A stretch of DNA of 33,932 nucleotides from a virus: IMG/VR virus record IMGVR_UViG_3300001533_001962, positions 1 through 33,932 of that record, one strand, 5' to 3'. The position numbers were made by a program, and so were the translations under genes. Below the pieces are notes generated by a model. The model worked only from the letters and a program-made list of their open reading frames with translations. It had not been told where the DNA came from and searched no databases. Of this stretch, positions 7,123-14,293 are shown one piece after another; the first letter of the stretch is position 1; each line of letters begins with the position of its first letter.

Positions 7123-8661
7123 ATGATTGAGCGTAAAATTGTAATAGGATTAATTACAAGTACAGAATACCTTAAAAGGATTCAAAGTAGCTTTCAATTT
7201 GATTATATTGAAAGCCCTACTGCTAAGATGATTGCAAGATGGTGTTGGGAGTATTTTAATAAATATAAGAAAGCTCCCATGCGAAATATTGAAAATATTT
7301 ACATTAAGAAAATCAGGCAGGGGACTATTAATAAAGATTTGGCAGAAGAAATTGAGAGTGAAATTTTACCCAGACTGAGTAATGAGTATGAAAAGGATGA
7401 GCAGGATATAAAAACTCTTATTGATGATACTAATGAATATTTTGTTGAAAGACAAATTACATTACATTTAGAAGATTTAAGAGTCTCATTAGATAAGAAA
7501 AGAATAGAAGAAGCAGAAAAGCAAGTTAATGATTTTAAAATTGTAAAACAATATGAAGATGATTCGTTAGACCTGAGCGACCCTAAGACTTTAGATAAAA
7601 TTGATATTGCATTTAAAGAAAAAGGGGAATGTTTAATTTATTTTCCAGGACCTTTGGGTGATTTTATGAATGATGAATTGGTACGTGGTGCTTTTGTCAG
7701 TTTTATGGGACCGGAAAAACGTGGTAAAACATATTGGTTAATGGAACTTATGATGCGTGGATACAGGCAGGGCAGAAAAGTTGCATTTTTTGAGGCTGGG
7801 GATATGACTGAAAGTTCATTATTAGTAAGAGGGTGTAGTTACCTTGCAAAGAAACCAACAAAAGAAAAATATTGTGGAAAAATACTTTTACCTGTACAGG
7901 ATTGTTTAAGAAATCAATGTGATATCTGTAATAAACGTATTAGGGAATGTAACTTTGGTGTATTTTCTGATAATGAAACTAAGATACGTGAAACCATAAC
8001 TAAGGATATGATAATTGATGCAATGGATGATTATCCTGATTATAAACCATGTTGGAATTGTTTGGAATGGCAGAAAAAACATATTGGTTCAGTATGGTTT
8101 AAAGAAATTGAAGTAAAAGAAGTGCTTACAGTAGGAGAAGCTAAGAAATTAATAAAGAAACATTTTATTGACAAGAAAAGGAAAATAAAAATAAGTACTC
8201 ACATAAATGGAACTTTAACTGTTGGTAAAATAAGAGAAATATTGGATAAATGGGAACGTGAAGAAGATTTTGTACCTGATATAATACTAATTGATTATGC
8301 TGATATATTAGAACCTGAAATCAAGGGGGACACAAGACAACAAGAAAACCATAAATGGAAACGATTACGTGCGCTTTCACAAGAAACGAACGCATTAGTA
8401 ATAGCACCAACACAAACGGACAGTAAAAGTTATAGTAAGGATTTAATTGACATGGAGAATTTTAGTGAAGATAAAAGAAAGTTTGGTCATGTTACTGCAA
8501 TGTATGGTATGAATCAAGATGTTAAGGGTCGGGAAAAACAATTAGGTGTAATGCGATATAATAGGATTGTTCTGCGTGAGAGTGATTTTCATTACACACA
8601 ACAAGTTTATGTATTGCAAAAACCGGAAATAGGTAGGCCATTTTTAGGAAGTTTCTATTAA
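7123..8661 (+). CDS. DnaB-like replicative helicase with a Cys-rich insertion
   Basis: 512 residues, RecA-fold ring helicase. Residues 1-150 form a helical N-terminal region. Walker A is GPEKRGKT at 196-203, followed by the H1a-like GRKVAFFEAGDMTESSL. Walker B is DIILIDYADILEPE near 389, then VIAPTQTDSKSY, typical of DnaB motif 3. Between about 250 and 315 there is an insertion with eight cysteines (CGK..DC..QCDIC..REC, then CWNC) that looks like one or two zinc-binding modules and is absent from ordinary DnaB. The 134-nt gap upstream shows no promoter I can call. ATG 7123 is the first in frame. Confidence 0.85.
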   Translation: MIERKIVIGLITSTEYLKRIQSSFQFDYIESPTAKMIARWCWEYFNKYKKAPMRNIENIYIKKIRQGTINKDLAEEIESEILPRLSNEYEKDEQDIKTLIDDTNEYFVERQITLHLEDLRVSLDKKRIEEAEKQVNDFKIVKQYEDDSLDLSDPKTLDKIDIAFKEKGECLIYFPGPLGDFMNDELVRGAFVSFMGPEKRGKTYWLMELMMRGYRQGRKVAFFEAGDMTESSLLVRGCSYLAKKPTKEKYCGKILLPVQDCLRNQCDICNKRIRECNFGVFSDNETKIRETITKDMIIDAMDDYPDYKPCWNCLEWQKKHIGSVWFKEIEVKEVLTVGEAKKLIKKHFIDKKRKIKISTHINGTLTVGKIREILDKWEREEDFVPDIILIDYADILEPEIKGDTRQQENHKWKRLRALSQETNALVIAPTQTDSKSYSKDLIDMENFSEDKRKFGHVTAMYGMNQDVKGREKQLGVMRYNRIVLRESDFHYTQQVYVLQKPEIGRPFLGSFY

Positions 8662-8672
8662 TTTAAAAGATT

Positions 8673-8873
8673 ATGATAGTATTTTTTAACAGTATCATGG
8701 GCTTCATGTCTTGGGTTATGTTGATAACCCAAACAAATAGCATGTTTTGTCCTTATTCTGTTTCTGAGGTCCGTGATGCTGTGCCAACTCTCAGATTTTT
8801 GAGTTACTTAGAATATGATATATTTAGTAATGCACCCCGCAACAGGGCGGAGATTCTTAGATGTAACAAATAA
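8673..8873 (+). CDS. Doubtful small ORF, 66 aa
   Basis: This ORF fills the gap between the helicase and the next membrane protein, starting 11 nt after the helicase stop. The protein has a hydrophobic N-terminal half with several Met residues and then a Pro/Arg-containing tail; no family is recognised. Base composition is less AT-rich than the neighbours, and the DNA holds a perfect 9-bp hairpin (8711-8732). The region could be non-coding. Kept because of its operon-like spacing. Confidence 0.35.
   Translation: MIVFFNSIMGFMSWVMLITQTNSMFCPYSVSEVRDAVPTLRFLSYLEYDIFSNAPRNRAEILRCNK
8711..8732 (+). repeat. Perfect 9-bp hairpin
   Basis: TTGGGTTAT (8711-8719) and ATAACCCAA (8724-8732) pair fully around a GTTG loop. 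There is no T run after it, so it is not a normal terminator. It lies in the doubtful ORF at 8673-8873 and may mark a structured RNA or a protein-binding site. Confidence 0.6.
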
Positions 8874-8874
8874 A

Positions 8875-9084
8875 ATGATAATAATTAAAATGGTAGTCTT
8901 AATAATAATAGGAATAATTGCTTACTTTGTAATAGGTAGAATTGTTGCAGAGAAAAAATGGGAGTGGGATGGGTATGACATATACGGATATGACCAAAAT
9001 GTAGTCTTAGTTACAATATTTTGGCTGATGTATTTAATGTGGAAAGGTATAGAATTATTAGCCTCAATCTTTGTAGATATTTAA
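8875..9084 (+). CDS. Small membrane protein, two segments
   Basis: 69 residues starting MIIIKMVVLIIIGIIAYFVI. There are two hydrophobic segments, about 4-21 and 45-66 (VVLVTIFWLMYLMWKGIELLASIFV), separated by a charged, Trp/Tyr-rich stretch. ATG 8875 lies just after the preceding stop and fits better than an in-frame start at 8815, which would add a non-hydrophobic leader overlapping the previous ORF. Function unknown. Confidence 0.65.
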   Translation: MIIIKMVVLIIIGIIAYFVIGRIVAEKKWEWDGYDIYGYDQNVVLVTIFWLMYLMWKGIELLASIFVDI

Positions 9085-9089
9085 TAATT

Positions 9090-9281
9090 ATGAAAAGCAA
9101 ATTAAGTCCACCCTTAACATGGGACCAGTTAGCAAATGAACATGATGCTGTGTTTGGAGGCAGACCAGCAAGAACTTTACCAATGGACAGAGTATTTGAA
9201 AAGGTTAGTAAGTTGGAAGGGTTTAAAGTGAATAAAAAGGAAGGAACAATACATAAAATAATTAAAAAAGCTAAAAAATGA
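9090..9281 (+). CDS. Hypothetical protein, 63 aa
   Basis: A small basic protein, MKSKLSPPLTWDQLANEHDAVFGGRPARTLPMDRVFEKV..., with an amphipathic start and a Lys-rich end. ATG 9090 is chosen because it follows the previous stop by five bases; an in-frame start at 9021 would lie deep within the upstream gene. The stop overlaps the next ATG (9278). No domain is recognised. Confidence 0.65.
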   Translation: MKSKLSPPLTWDQLANEHDAVFGGRPARTLPMDRVFEKVSKLEGFKVNKKEGTIHKIIKKAKK

Positions 9282-9466
9282 AATGTGTAGATTATTATCA
9301 CAGTAATTATGAATGTGAAAAAAGACAACTATGTTATGCCGGATGTTTCTGGTTTAATGGAGAACAATGTATTCGCCAGCTACTAACCGAAGAAGATGTT
9401 GAAGAAGTACTAAGAAATAAGTTTGAAAAAGAAAAGGATAATAGACCTGTTACACCAATTGAATAG
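9278..9466 (+). CDS. Small cysteine-rich protein
   Basis: 62 residues with Cys at 3, 13, 19, 23 and 31 in the first half, then an acidic helical tail (TEEDVEEVLRNKFEKEKD). The Cys spacing may bind a metal, but it matches no motif I can name. It overlaps the previous gene by four bases and is the last gene before the promoter at 9503-9533. Confidence 0.65.
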   Translation: MKCVDYYHSNYECEKRQLCYAGCFWFNGEQCIRQLLTEEDVEEVLRNKFEKEKDNRPVTPIE

Positions 9467-9476
9467 GCAATTTAAT

Positions 9477-9533
9477 ATTTTATAAAAAAATTTGTTAAAA
9501 AATTTGTTTTTTAATTTTTTTATATTAATATTG
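9477..9533 (+). promoter_or_regulatory. Promoter of the acidic protein and clamp operon
   Basis: TTTG at 9503-9506, a 19-nt spacer and TAATATTG at 9526-9533, a near match to the Bacteroidota -33/-7 form. An A-rich upstream block at 9477-9493 (ATTTTATAAAAAAATTT) is shared with the promoter at 16193-16251, as are the bases next to the -33 box. A transcript would start near 9540, about 40 nt before ATG 9583. The shared upstream block may act like an UP element. Confidence 0.6.
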
Positions 9534-9582
9534 CAAAGTAATAAAGTTTTTTAATTTTTTTAATCATTAAAGTTTCAAAATT

Positions 9583-10221
9583 ATGGCAAAAATTAAGTTG
9601 ACAAAACAACAATTGTTGGATGCGTACAAAGAGCTTGATGAAGTTCTTGAAGGAATTAACCCACCTGTTGAGTGGACTAATCAAAAGCAATTTGAAAAAG
9701 AATTATTCGGTGTAATTGATGAACTTGTAACCGAAGAAGATGAGTTTAGCAAAAAAACTCAATCTGTAATTGATGCTCTTGTTGAAAAATATGGAGCTGA
9801 AACCGAAGAAGAAGAGGAATATGAGGAGGAGGAAGAAGAAGAGGAAGAGGAAGAACCTGCTCCTAAGAAAAAACCTACTTCTAAAAAACGTAAGGTTAAA
9901 AAAGAACCTGAACCAGAGGAAGAGGAAGAAGAGGAAGAAGAGGAAGAAGAAGAACCTGCTCCTAAGAAAAAACCTGTTCCGAAGAAAAAAGCAAGTACCG
10001 CCGGGAAAAAAGAAAAAGTGAAAAAAGAAAAAGCTGAATCTATTAGAAGGATTAAAGCTGCTGCTATTGCATTGAAAGAACATAAACCAAAAACATTTGA
10101 TGAATGGGTTAAATTAACAAATGAAACCTATGGCTCACCAAATGACAAACAAACAGCCAAAATGCTTGGATATACTATGGATGTTCTTGAAGTGTTTGGA
10201 ATTGATTTCCCGGGAGAGTGA
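9583..10221 (+). CDS. Acidic protein with poly-Glu and Lys-rich repeats
   Basis: 212 residues. Residues 1-73 form a helical domain. Residues about 74-150 alternate long Glu runs with PAPKKKP / KKRKVKKEPEPE blocks, and the end (FDEWVKLTNETYGSPNDKQTAKML) is a small folded domain. The Glu/Lys tract has the charge pattern of histone-chaperone-like or ssDNA-mimicking tails. Its DNA shares a 23-base identity (9808-9830) with the acidic tail of the SSB gene (19679-19701). It has its own promoter and a terminator directly after it, so it is probably highly expressed. Function unknown. Confidence 0.8.
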   Translation: MAKIKLTKQQLLDAYKELDEVLEGINPPVEWTNQKQFEKELFGVIDELVTEEDEFSKKTQSVIDALVEKYGAETEEEEEYEEEEEEEEEEEPAPKKKPTSKKRKVKKEPEPEEEEEEEEEEEEEPAPKKKPVPKKKASTAGKKEKVKKEKAESIRRIKAAAIALKEHKPKTFDEWVKLTNETYGSPNDKQTAKMLGYTMDVLEVFGIDFPGE

Positions 10222-10230
10222 TTTAAAATT

Positions 10231-10269
10231 GGGGTTATAATTTATTTTATAACCCCTCAAATTTTTATT
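10231..10269 (+). terminator. Intrinsic terminator after the acidic protein gene
   Basis: Perfect 10-bp stem GGGGTTATAA (10231-10240) / TTATAACCCC (10247-10256), loop TTTATT, followed by TCAAATTTTTAT. The next gene starts at 10272 with no visible promoter in between, so the clamp operon probably depends on partial read-through. This gives high expression of the acidic protein relative to the downstream genes. Confidence 0.7.
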
Positions 10270-10271
10270 AT

Positions 10272-11264
10272 ATGAATAAAAGTTCATTATTAAAAGCATT
10301 AGAAGTAGTAAAACCAGGACTTTCAAATAAAGATACTGTTGAACAAACAGATACATTTGGATTTAAAAATGGTAGAGTTACTACTTATAATGATGAAATA
10401 AGTATAAGTCATCCAGTCGATATTGATGTTGAAGGTTGTATTAAGGCAGAAGAATTATATGCTTTTCTAAAGAAAGTTAAAGGTGATGAAATTGAAATTT
10501 CTTTAGAGAATAATGAAATTCAATTTAAAGCTGGGAGAGCTAAAGCTGGATTGACATTAAATTCAAAAGTTTCACAACCATTAGGTGAAATTGATGCACC
10601 AAAAAAATGGATGCCACTACCAGAAAACTTCAGTTTGGCTATAAAAATGGCTGCTGAGGTAGTTAAAAAGGATATAACTCAACCAATATTGAATTGTGTC
10701 CATTTGAAAAGTAATTACGTTGAAAGTACTGATAATTATAGAATTTATAGGTACAAATTTGATAATTTTAATATTGGCCATTCAATGTTACTTCCTGCAA
10801 AATCAGCAAAGGAATTAATTAAAATAAATCCAACAGAAATAAGTGTTGGAGATGAATGGATTATATTAAGAAACAAAGAAAATACTGAATTTGCATGTCG
10901 TACCAAATATGGTGAATTTCCGAATGTTATTAAATTTTTGAAAGTCAAAGGTGAAAAAATAACATTCCCTAAAAGTGTATTGGAAATTGTAGATAGGGCA
11001 GAAGTGTTTGCTAAAAGAGATGATATTTTTGATGAAGAAATTACTGTTGAAGTAAAGAATGAAAAAATACATTTCAGTAGCAGTTCTGATACAGGTTGGT
11101 TTAAAGAATATGCTAAAGTAAAATGTGAACACAATTTTAAATTTAGCATGACCCCAATTTTGTTTAAAGATATTTTAAATGAAACAAGAACAAGTATCTT
11201 TAATGGTAAAACACTTAAATTTTCAGGGAATAACTGGGAATATTTAGCACTTTTAAAAGAATAG
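10272..11264 (+). CDS. DNA polymerase sliding clamp, beta type
   Basis: 330 residues, close to the length of bacterial DnaN (about 370). Features match beta clamps: the YVESTDNYRIYRYKF segment corresponds to the ATDGHRLA motif, LLPAKSAKELIKI follows as in DnaN domain II, and FACRTKYGEFPN corresponds to the RLIDGxFPxY motif. The clamp would encircle DNA and tether the family A polymerase encoded at 14294-15679, loaded by the DnaX-like ATPase at 16651-17562. It lies just after the terminator at 10231. Confidence 0.8.
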   Translation: MNKSSLLKALEVVKPGLSNKDTVEQTDTFGFKNGRVTTYNDEISISHPVDIDVEGCIKAEELYAFLKKVKGDEIEISLENNEIQFKAGRAKAGLTLNSKVSQPLGEIDAPKKWMPLPENFSLAIKMAAEVVKKDITQPILNCVHLKSNYVESTDNYRIYRYKFDNFNIGHSMLLPAKSAKELIKINPTEISVGDEWIILRNKENTEFACRTKYGEFPNVIKFLKVKGEKITFPKSVLEIVDRAEVFAKRDDIFDEEITVEVKNEKIHFSSSSDTGWFKEYAKVKCEHNFKFSMTPILFKDILNETRTSIFNGKTLKFSGNNWEYLALLKE

Positions 11265-11266
11265 AG

Positions 11267-11596
11267 ATGAGTGAAACAAAAGAGAGAACAAGGGGTAAAA
11301 AGAAAAAATTAAATAAAAGATTACTCCCGGGAGATTTTACTAAATATATAAAGTATGATTCCTTAGATGAAACAGAAAAAGACGTAGTAAAACCAAAAGG
11401 TTTTTTTAATATCCCAACGGATATGAAAGGAGTACAAATACCAGATAGAGATTTCTTGGTTTTTTACTTTGATGACCATAAGGGTTATAAAGAAGTTTTG
11501 GAATACTTTGAAATAGAGAAAAACAAATCTTTAAGTCATCCAAAACTTGATTCTGAAAAATTAATTAAATTAGTCAAAAAAATGAAAAAATTATGA
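11267..11596 (+). CDS. Hypothetical protein, 109 aa
   Basis: Basic N-terminus (KERTRGKKKKLNKRLL), then a mixed domain with the Phe/Asp-rich segment RDFLVFYFDDHKGY and a Lys-rich end. No family is recognised. The gene lies two bases after the clamp gene and overlaps the radical SAM gene by four bases, so it is cotranscribed with replication genes. DNA binding is possible from charge only. Confidence 0.7.
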   Translation: MSETKERTRGKKKKLNKRLLPGDFTKYIKYDSLDETEKDVVKPKGFFNIPTDMKGVQIPDRDFLVFYFDDHKGYKEVLEYFEIEKNKSLSHPKLDSEKLIKLVKKMKKL

Positions 11597-13068
11597 TAGA
11601 CCCTATTTGTAAAGCCTGTGGAATATGTGAAAGGCAAGGTTTAAAACCAGGAACTCTATGTGCTGGTCTTGCTAAGGAAATGCGAATAAAATATGAGTAC
11701 CCAAAAGAATTCCCAAAAACGTATAATGGGTTAAGGTTCACAGCAGATGCTATGGATTGTTCATTACCAATAGCAATAGATAGTCATAGTGGATGTGCTT
11801 TTAACTGTTTATATTGCTTTAGCAATAACCTACAAAGAGCACCAGACAGGAATCAAGCCACATTACAACGCATCATAAAGGAAGGTAGTTTTTACAGCGA
11901 ATGGAATATACACAAATTAGAAAGATTTTTAGCAAGAGATGCTAATGATAAACTAAGCCGTTCAATGTACAAAGTTCTTGATGCTGGAGTACCTGTACAA
12001 TTAGGTGCGCTTGGGGACCCATTTGATGATTTAGAGCTTCAAAGTGGATGGGCTAAAAAAGCAATTCCACTATTCATAAAATATAAAGTACCTGTAAGAA
12101 TTGGAACTAAAGGTGGAGCTGTTTTGAACAGACCTGAATATTTAAAACTATTTGAAAAGAATCCTGACCAATTTTGGTTTGCATTTTCAATAATATCAAA
12201 TAGTGATACATTAATAAAGCAAGTTGACATAAATGCTCCAACAACTACTGAAAGATTACAAGCTATGAAGTCGTTGACTGATATTGGGTGTAATGCAAGT
12301 ATAAGGATGCGTCCATTCCTTCCTGGAATTACTGATGCTTATCCTGGAGAACCGGAAGCTTGGAAAAAATTAATATATCGAGCAAAAGAATCTGGAGCAA
12401 GAGCAATGAGTTTTGAATATATATTTTTACAATCAGTTTTGACACCAAGACAAAAAGAAATGTATAGACTCATGTTTAAAGCTATGAGAAATCCTAAATT
12501 TGGAGAAGAATGGAATACTACATCTAAACAATCTGAAACTTGTAGAAGGTCAACTCGTGATATGAAGTACGAAATGACTAAAAAAGTTAAAGATTACGTT
12601 CATGAATTAGACATGACATTTGGTATAAGCGACCCACATTTTAAAGAATGGAATGATACCGGTAGCTGTTGTGGTTTACCTGATTCCGGTCATGAATGGT
12701 TTAGCAAATGGAGTAGGCGACAAATGACGGAAGTAATAGTACAAGCAAGGAAAGCATTTGAAAAAGGGGAAGAAAGGTTATTCAGTTATAATGATTGGCG
12801 TCCAGAATGGGCTCATGAAACATCAATGAACGCTATGGTAAGTGCTGGTAATTGGCATAGTCATAGGCTCAAAATTAATAAAACATTTGGTGACCACATG
12901 AGAGAAAAGTGGAATAATCCAAAACATCCAAGAGGTCCATACCAATATTTTTCATCTTCATTATTTCCAGTAGGAATAGATAAAAATACAGGTGATTTAG
13001 TTTATAAATACAGAGATTGGCACAAAGGGGATACTACTAATAATATAATAGAAGAAAACAGTGATTGA
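11593..13068 (+). CDS. Radical SAM protein, spore photoproduct lyase-like (SplB/COG1533 group)
   Basis: 491 residues. The [4Fe-4S]-SAM motif is C68-AFN-C72-LY-C75, preceded by SHSG as in SplB-like enzymes. QLGALGDPFDDLE and VRIGTKGG follow as TIM-barrel strands. An extra Cys cluster at the N-terminus (C6, C9, C12, C23) and a GSCCGLP motif after the barrel may hold a second cluster or supply a hydrogen donor. Spore photoproduct lyases repair UV-damaged thymine dimers by radical chemistry. The neighbours are clamp, UDG and polymerase, so repair or modification of phage DNA is the likely role; the substrate is unknown. The next gene's GTG lies inside its 3' end. Confidence 0.85.
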   Translation: MIDPICKACGICERQGLKPGTLCAGLAKEMRIKYEYPKEFPKTYNGLRFTADAMDCSLPIAIDSHSGCAFNCLYCFSNNLQRAPDRNQATLQRIIKEGSFYSEWNIHKLERFLARDANDKLSRSMYKVLDAGVPVQLGALGDPFDDLELQSGWAKKAIPLFIKYKVPVRIGTKGGAVLNRPEYLKLFEKNPDQFWFAFSIISNSDTLIKQVDINAPTTTERLQAMKSLTDIGCNASIRMRPFLPGITDAYPGEPEAWKKLIYRAKESGARAMSFEYIFLQSVLTPRQKEMYRLMFKAMRNPKFGEEWNTTSKQSETCRRSTRDMKYEMTKKVKDYVHELDMTFGISDPHFKEWNDTGSCCGLPDSGHEWFSKWSRRQMTEVIVQARKAFEKGEERLFSYNDWRPEWAHETSMNAMVSAGNWHSHRLKINKTFGDHMREKWNNPKHPRGPYQYFSSSLFPVGIDKNTGDLVYKYRDWHKGDTTNNIIEENSD

Positions 13069-14290
13069 AGGATTTTTTAATGTCAATGAGTTAAAATCAA
13101 AATACAGACCTGACGGTAAAAATTATACTTGTCAATCTTGTGGTTTGATAGGTAGGGTGCTTTCCCCAAAAATGGGACCTCACGGTGATTTTAAAATGGG
13201 AATTTTAAATATTGGTGAGGCTCCTGGAGAAGTGGAAGACAGGCGTGGTATGCAATGGCAGGGGAAAACAGGTCGATACTTAAAGGAAACATATAGGGAA
13301 TTAGGTATTGACCTGTTTGAAGACTGCTTGAATATTAATGCTGTTAATTGTAGGCCAACAAGTAAAACAGGCAACAGACCACCTACAAATTATGAAATTG
13401 ATTGTTGTCGTAAAAGTGTTATTCAATTAATTGAAAAATATAAACCAAAAGTTGTAGTTCTTTTTGGGGGTGCTGCTTTATATTCTATAATTGGACACCG
13501 TTGGAAAAAGAAACTTGATGGAATTAACAAGTGGCGTGGATTTACTATACCAGACCAAGATTTTAAAACATGGATTTGTCCTGTATTTCACCCAAGTTAT
13601 GTTTTACGTAATGATACAAATAGTGCTGTTGAAACCATATGGAAACAGGATTTACAAAGAGCTATTAGTATGGTTGATGTAGAATTACCTAAATATATAG
13701 AACCAAAAATACATTATATTGAAGATTTATCGGTATTAAAAACTATACACCCACCACAAAGGATTTCTTTTGACTATGAAACAACAGGGTTAAAACCACA
13801 TGGAAAAGGTCATAGAATAATTTGTGCATCAGTAGCAATAAGTGAAAATGAAGGGTACTCTTTTATGATGCCAAAAAAGAAAAGTGAACGAAAGCCATTT
13901 ATAGATTTATTACTTAATGAAGGTATCTATAAAATAGCACACAATATGAAATTTGAAGAAAGTTGGAGCCTTGTACGTTTAGGTACACGTGTAAAAGGCT
14001 GGGAATGGGATAGTATGGTTGCGGCACATTTATTGGATAACCGTACAGGTATTACAAGTCTTAAATTTCAAGTGTTTGTTAATTTTGGAATACCAGACTA
14101 TGATAGTGAAGTTAGCAAATATTTAATGGCAAAAGACCCAAAGAATGGAAACTCTATGAATACAATTAAAGATTTAATAAGCACTAAATCCGGTGAAAGG
14201 AAACTATTAAAATACTGTGGTTTAGATAGTATTTATGAATACCGGTTGGCTGAAAAACAACAATGTACAGAATGTTTTTTACCTTTTTAA
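13061..14290 (+). CDS. Uracil-DNA glycosylase (family 4-like) fused to a 3'-5' exonuclease
   Basis: 409 residues with a GTG start at 13061; no ATG in frame precedes the conserved part, and the GTG overlaps the previous stop. Residues 20-210 are UDG-like: Fe-S cysteines C24, C27, C97 and C115/116, motif GEAPGEVED (52-60), NCRPTSKTGNRPP, and HPS near the end. Residues 230-405 are a PolA-type proofreading domain: D238/E240 in SFDYETTG, AHNMKFEE, WDSMVAAHLLD, GLDSIYEY (DEDD-Y). The polymerase domain is the next gene, three bases on. SPO1-type phage polymerases carry UDG, exo and pol in one chain; here the chain is split. Confidence 0.88.
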   Translation: MIEGFFNVNELKSKYRPDGKNYTCQSCGLIGRVLSPKMGPHGDFKMGILNIGEAPGEVEDRRGMQWQGKTGRYLKETYRELGIDLFEDCLNINAVNCRPTSKTGNRPPTNYEIDCCRKSVIQLIEKYKPKVVVLFGGAALYSIIGHRWKKKLDGINKWRGFTIPDQDFKTWICPVFHPSYVLRNDTNSAVETIWKQDLQRAISMVDVELPKYIEPKIHYIEDLSVLKTIHPPQRISFDYETTGLKPHGKGHRIICASVAISENEGYSFMMPKKKSERKPFIDLLLNEGIYKIAHNMKFEESWSLVRLGTRVKGWEWDSMVAAHLLDNRTGITSLKFQVFVNFGIPDYDSEVSKYLMAKDPKNGNSMNTIKDLISTKSGERKLLKYCGLDSIYEYRLAEKQQCTECFLPF

Positions 14291-14293
14291 ATT

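Noticed and set aside
8740-8870. tRNA gene in the less AT-rich stretch
   Set aside because: No T-arm GGTTCGA-type motif, no acceptor pairing and no clover-leaf could be drawn.
9808-10000. Poly-Glu tract as a CRISPR-like or minisatellite array
   Set aside because: The repeats are codon-level GAA/GAG runs in a coding frame, without regular repeat and spacer units.
9703-10083. Phe-rich ORF on the - strand and Lys/Arg-rich ORF in another + frame over the poly-Glu tract
   Set aside because: Both arise from GAA/GAG repeats read in other frames (TTC/CTT on the opposite strand).
10745-11149. Two overlapping - strand ORFs opposite the clamp gene
   Set aside because: Shadows of the clamp reading frame; no start signal and antisense-like composition.
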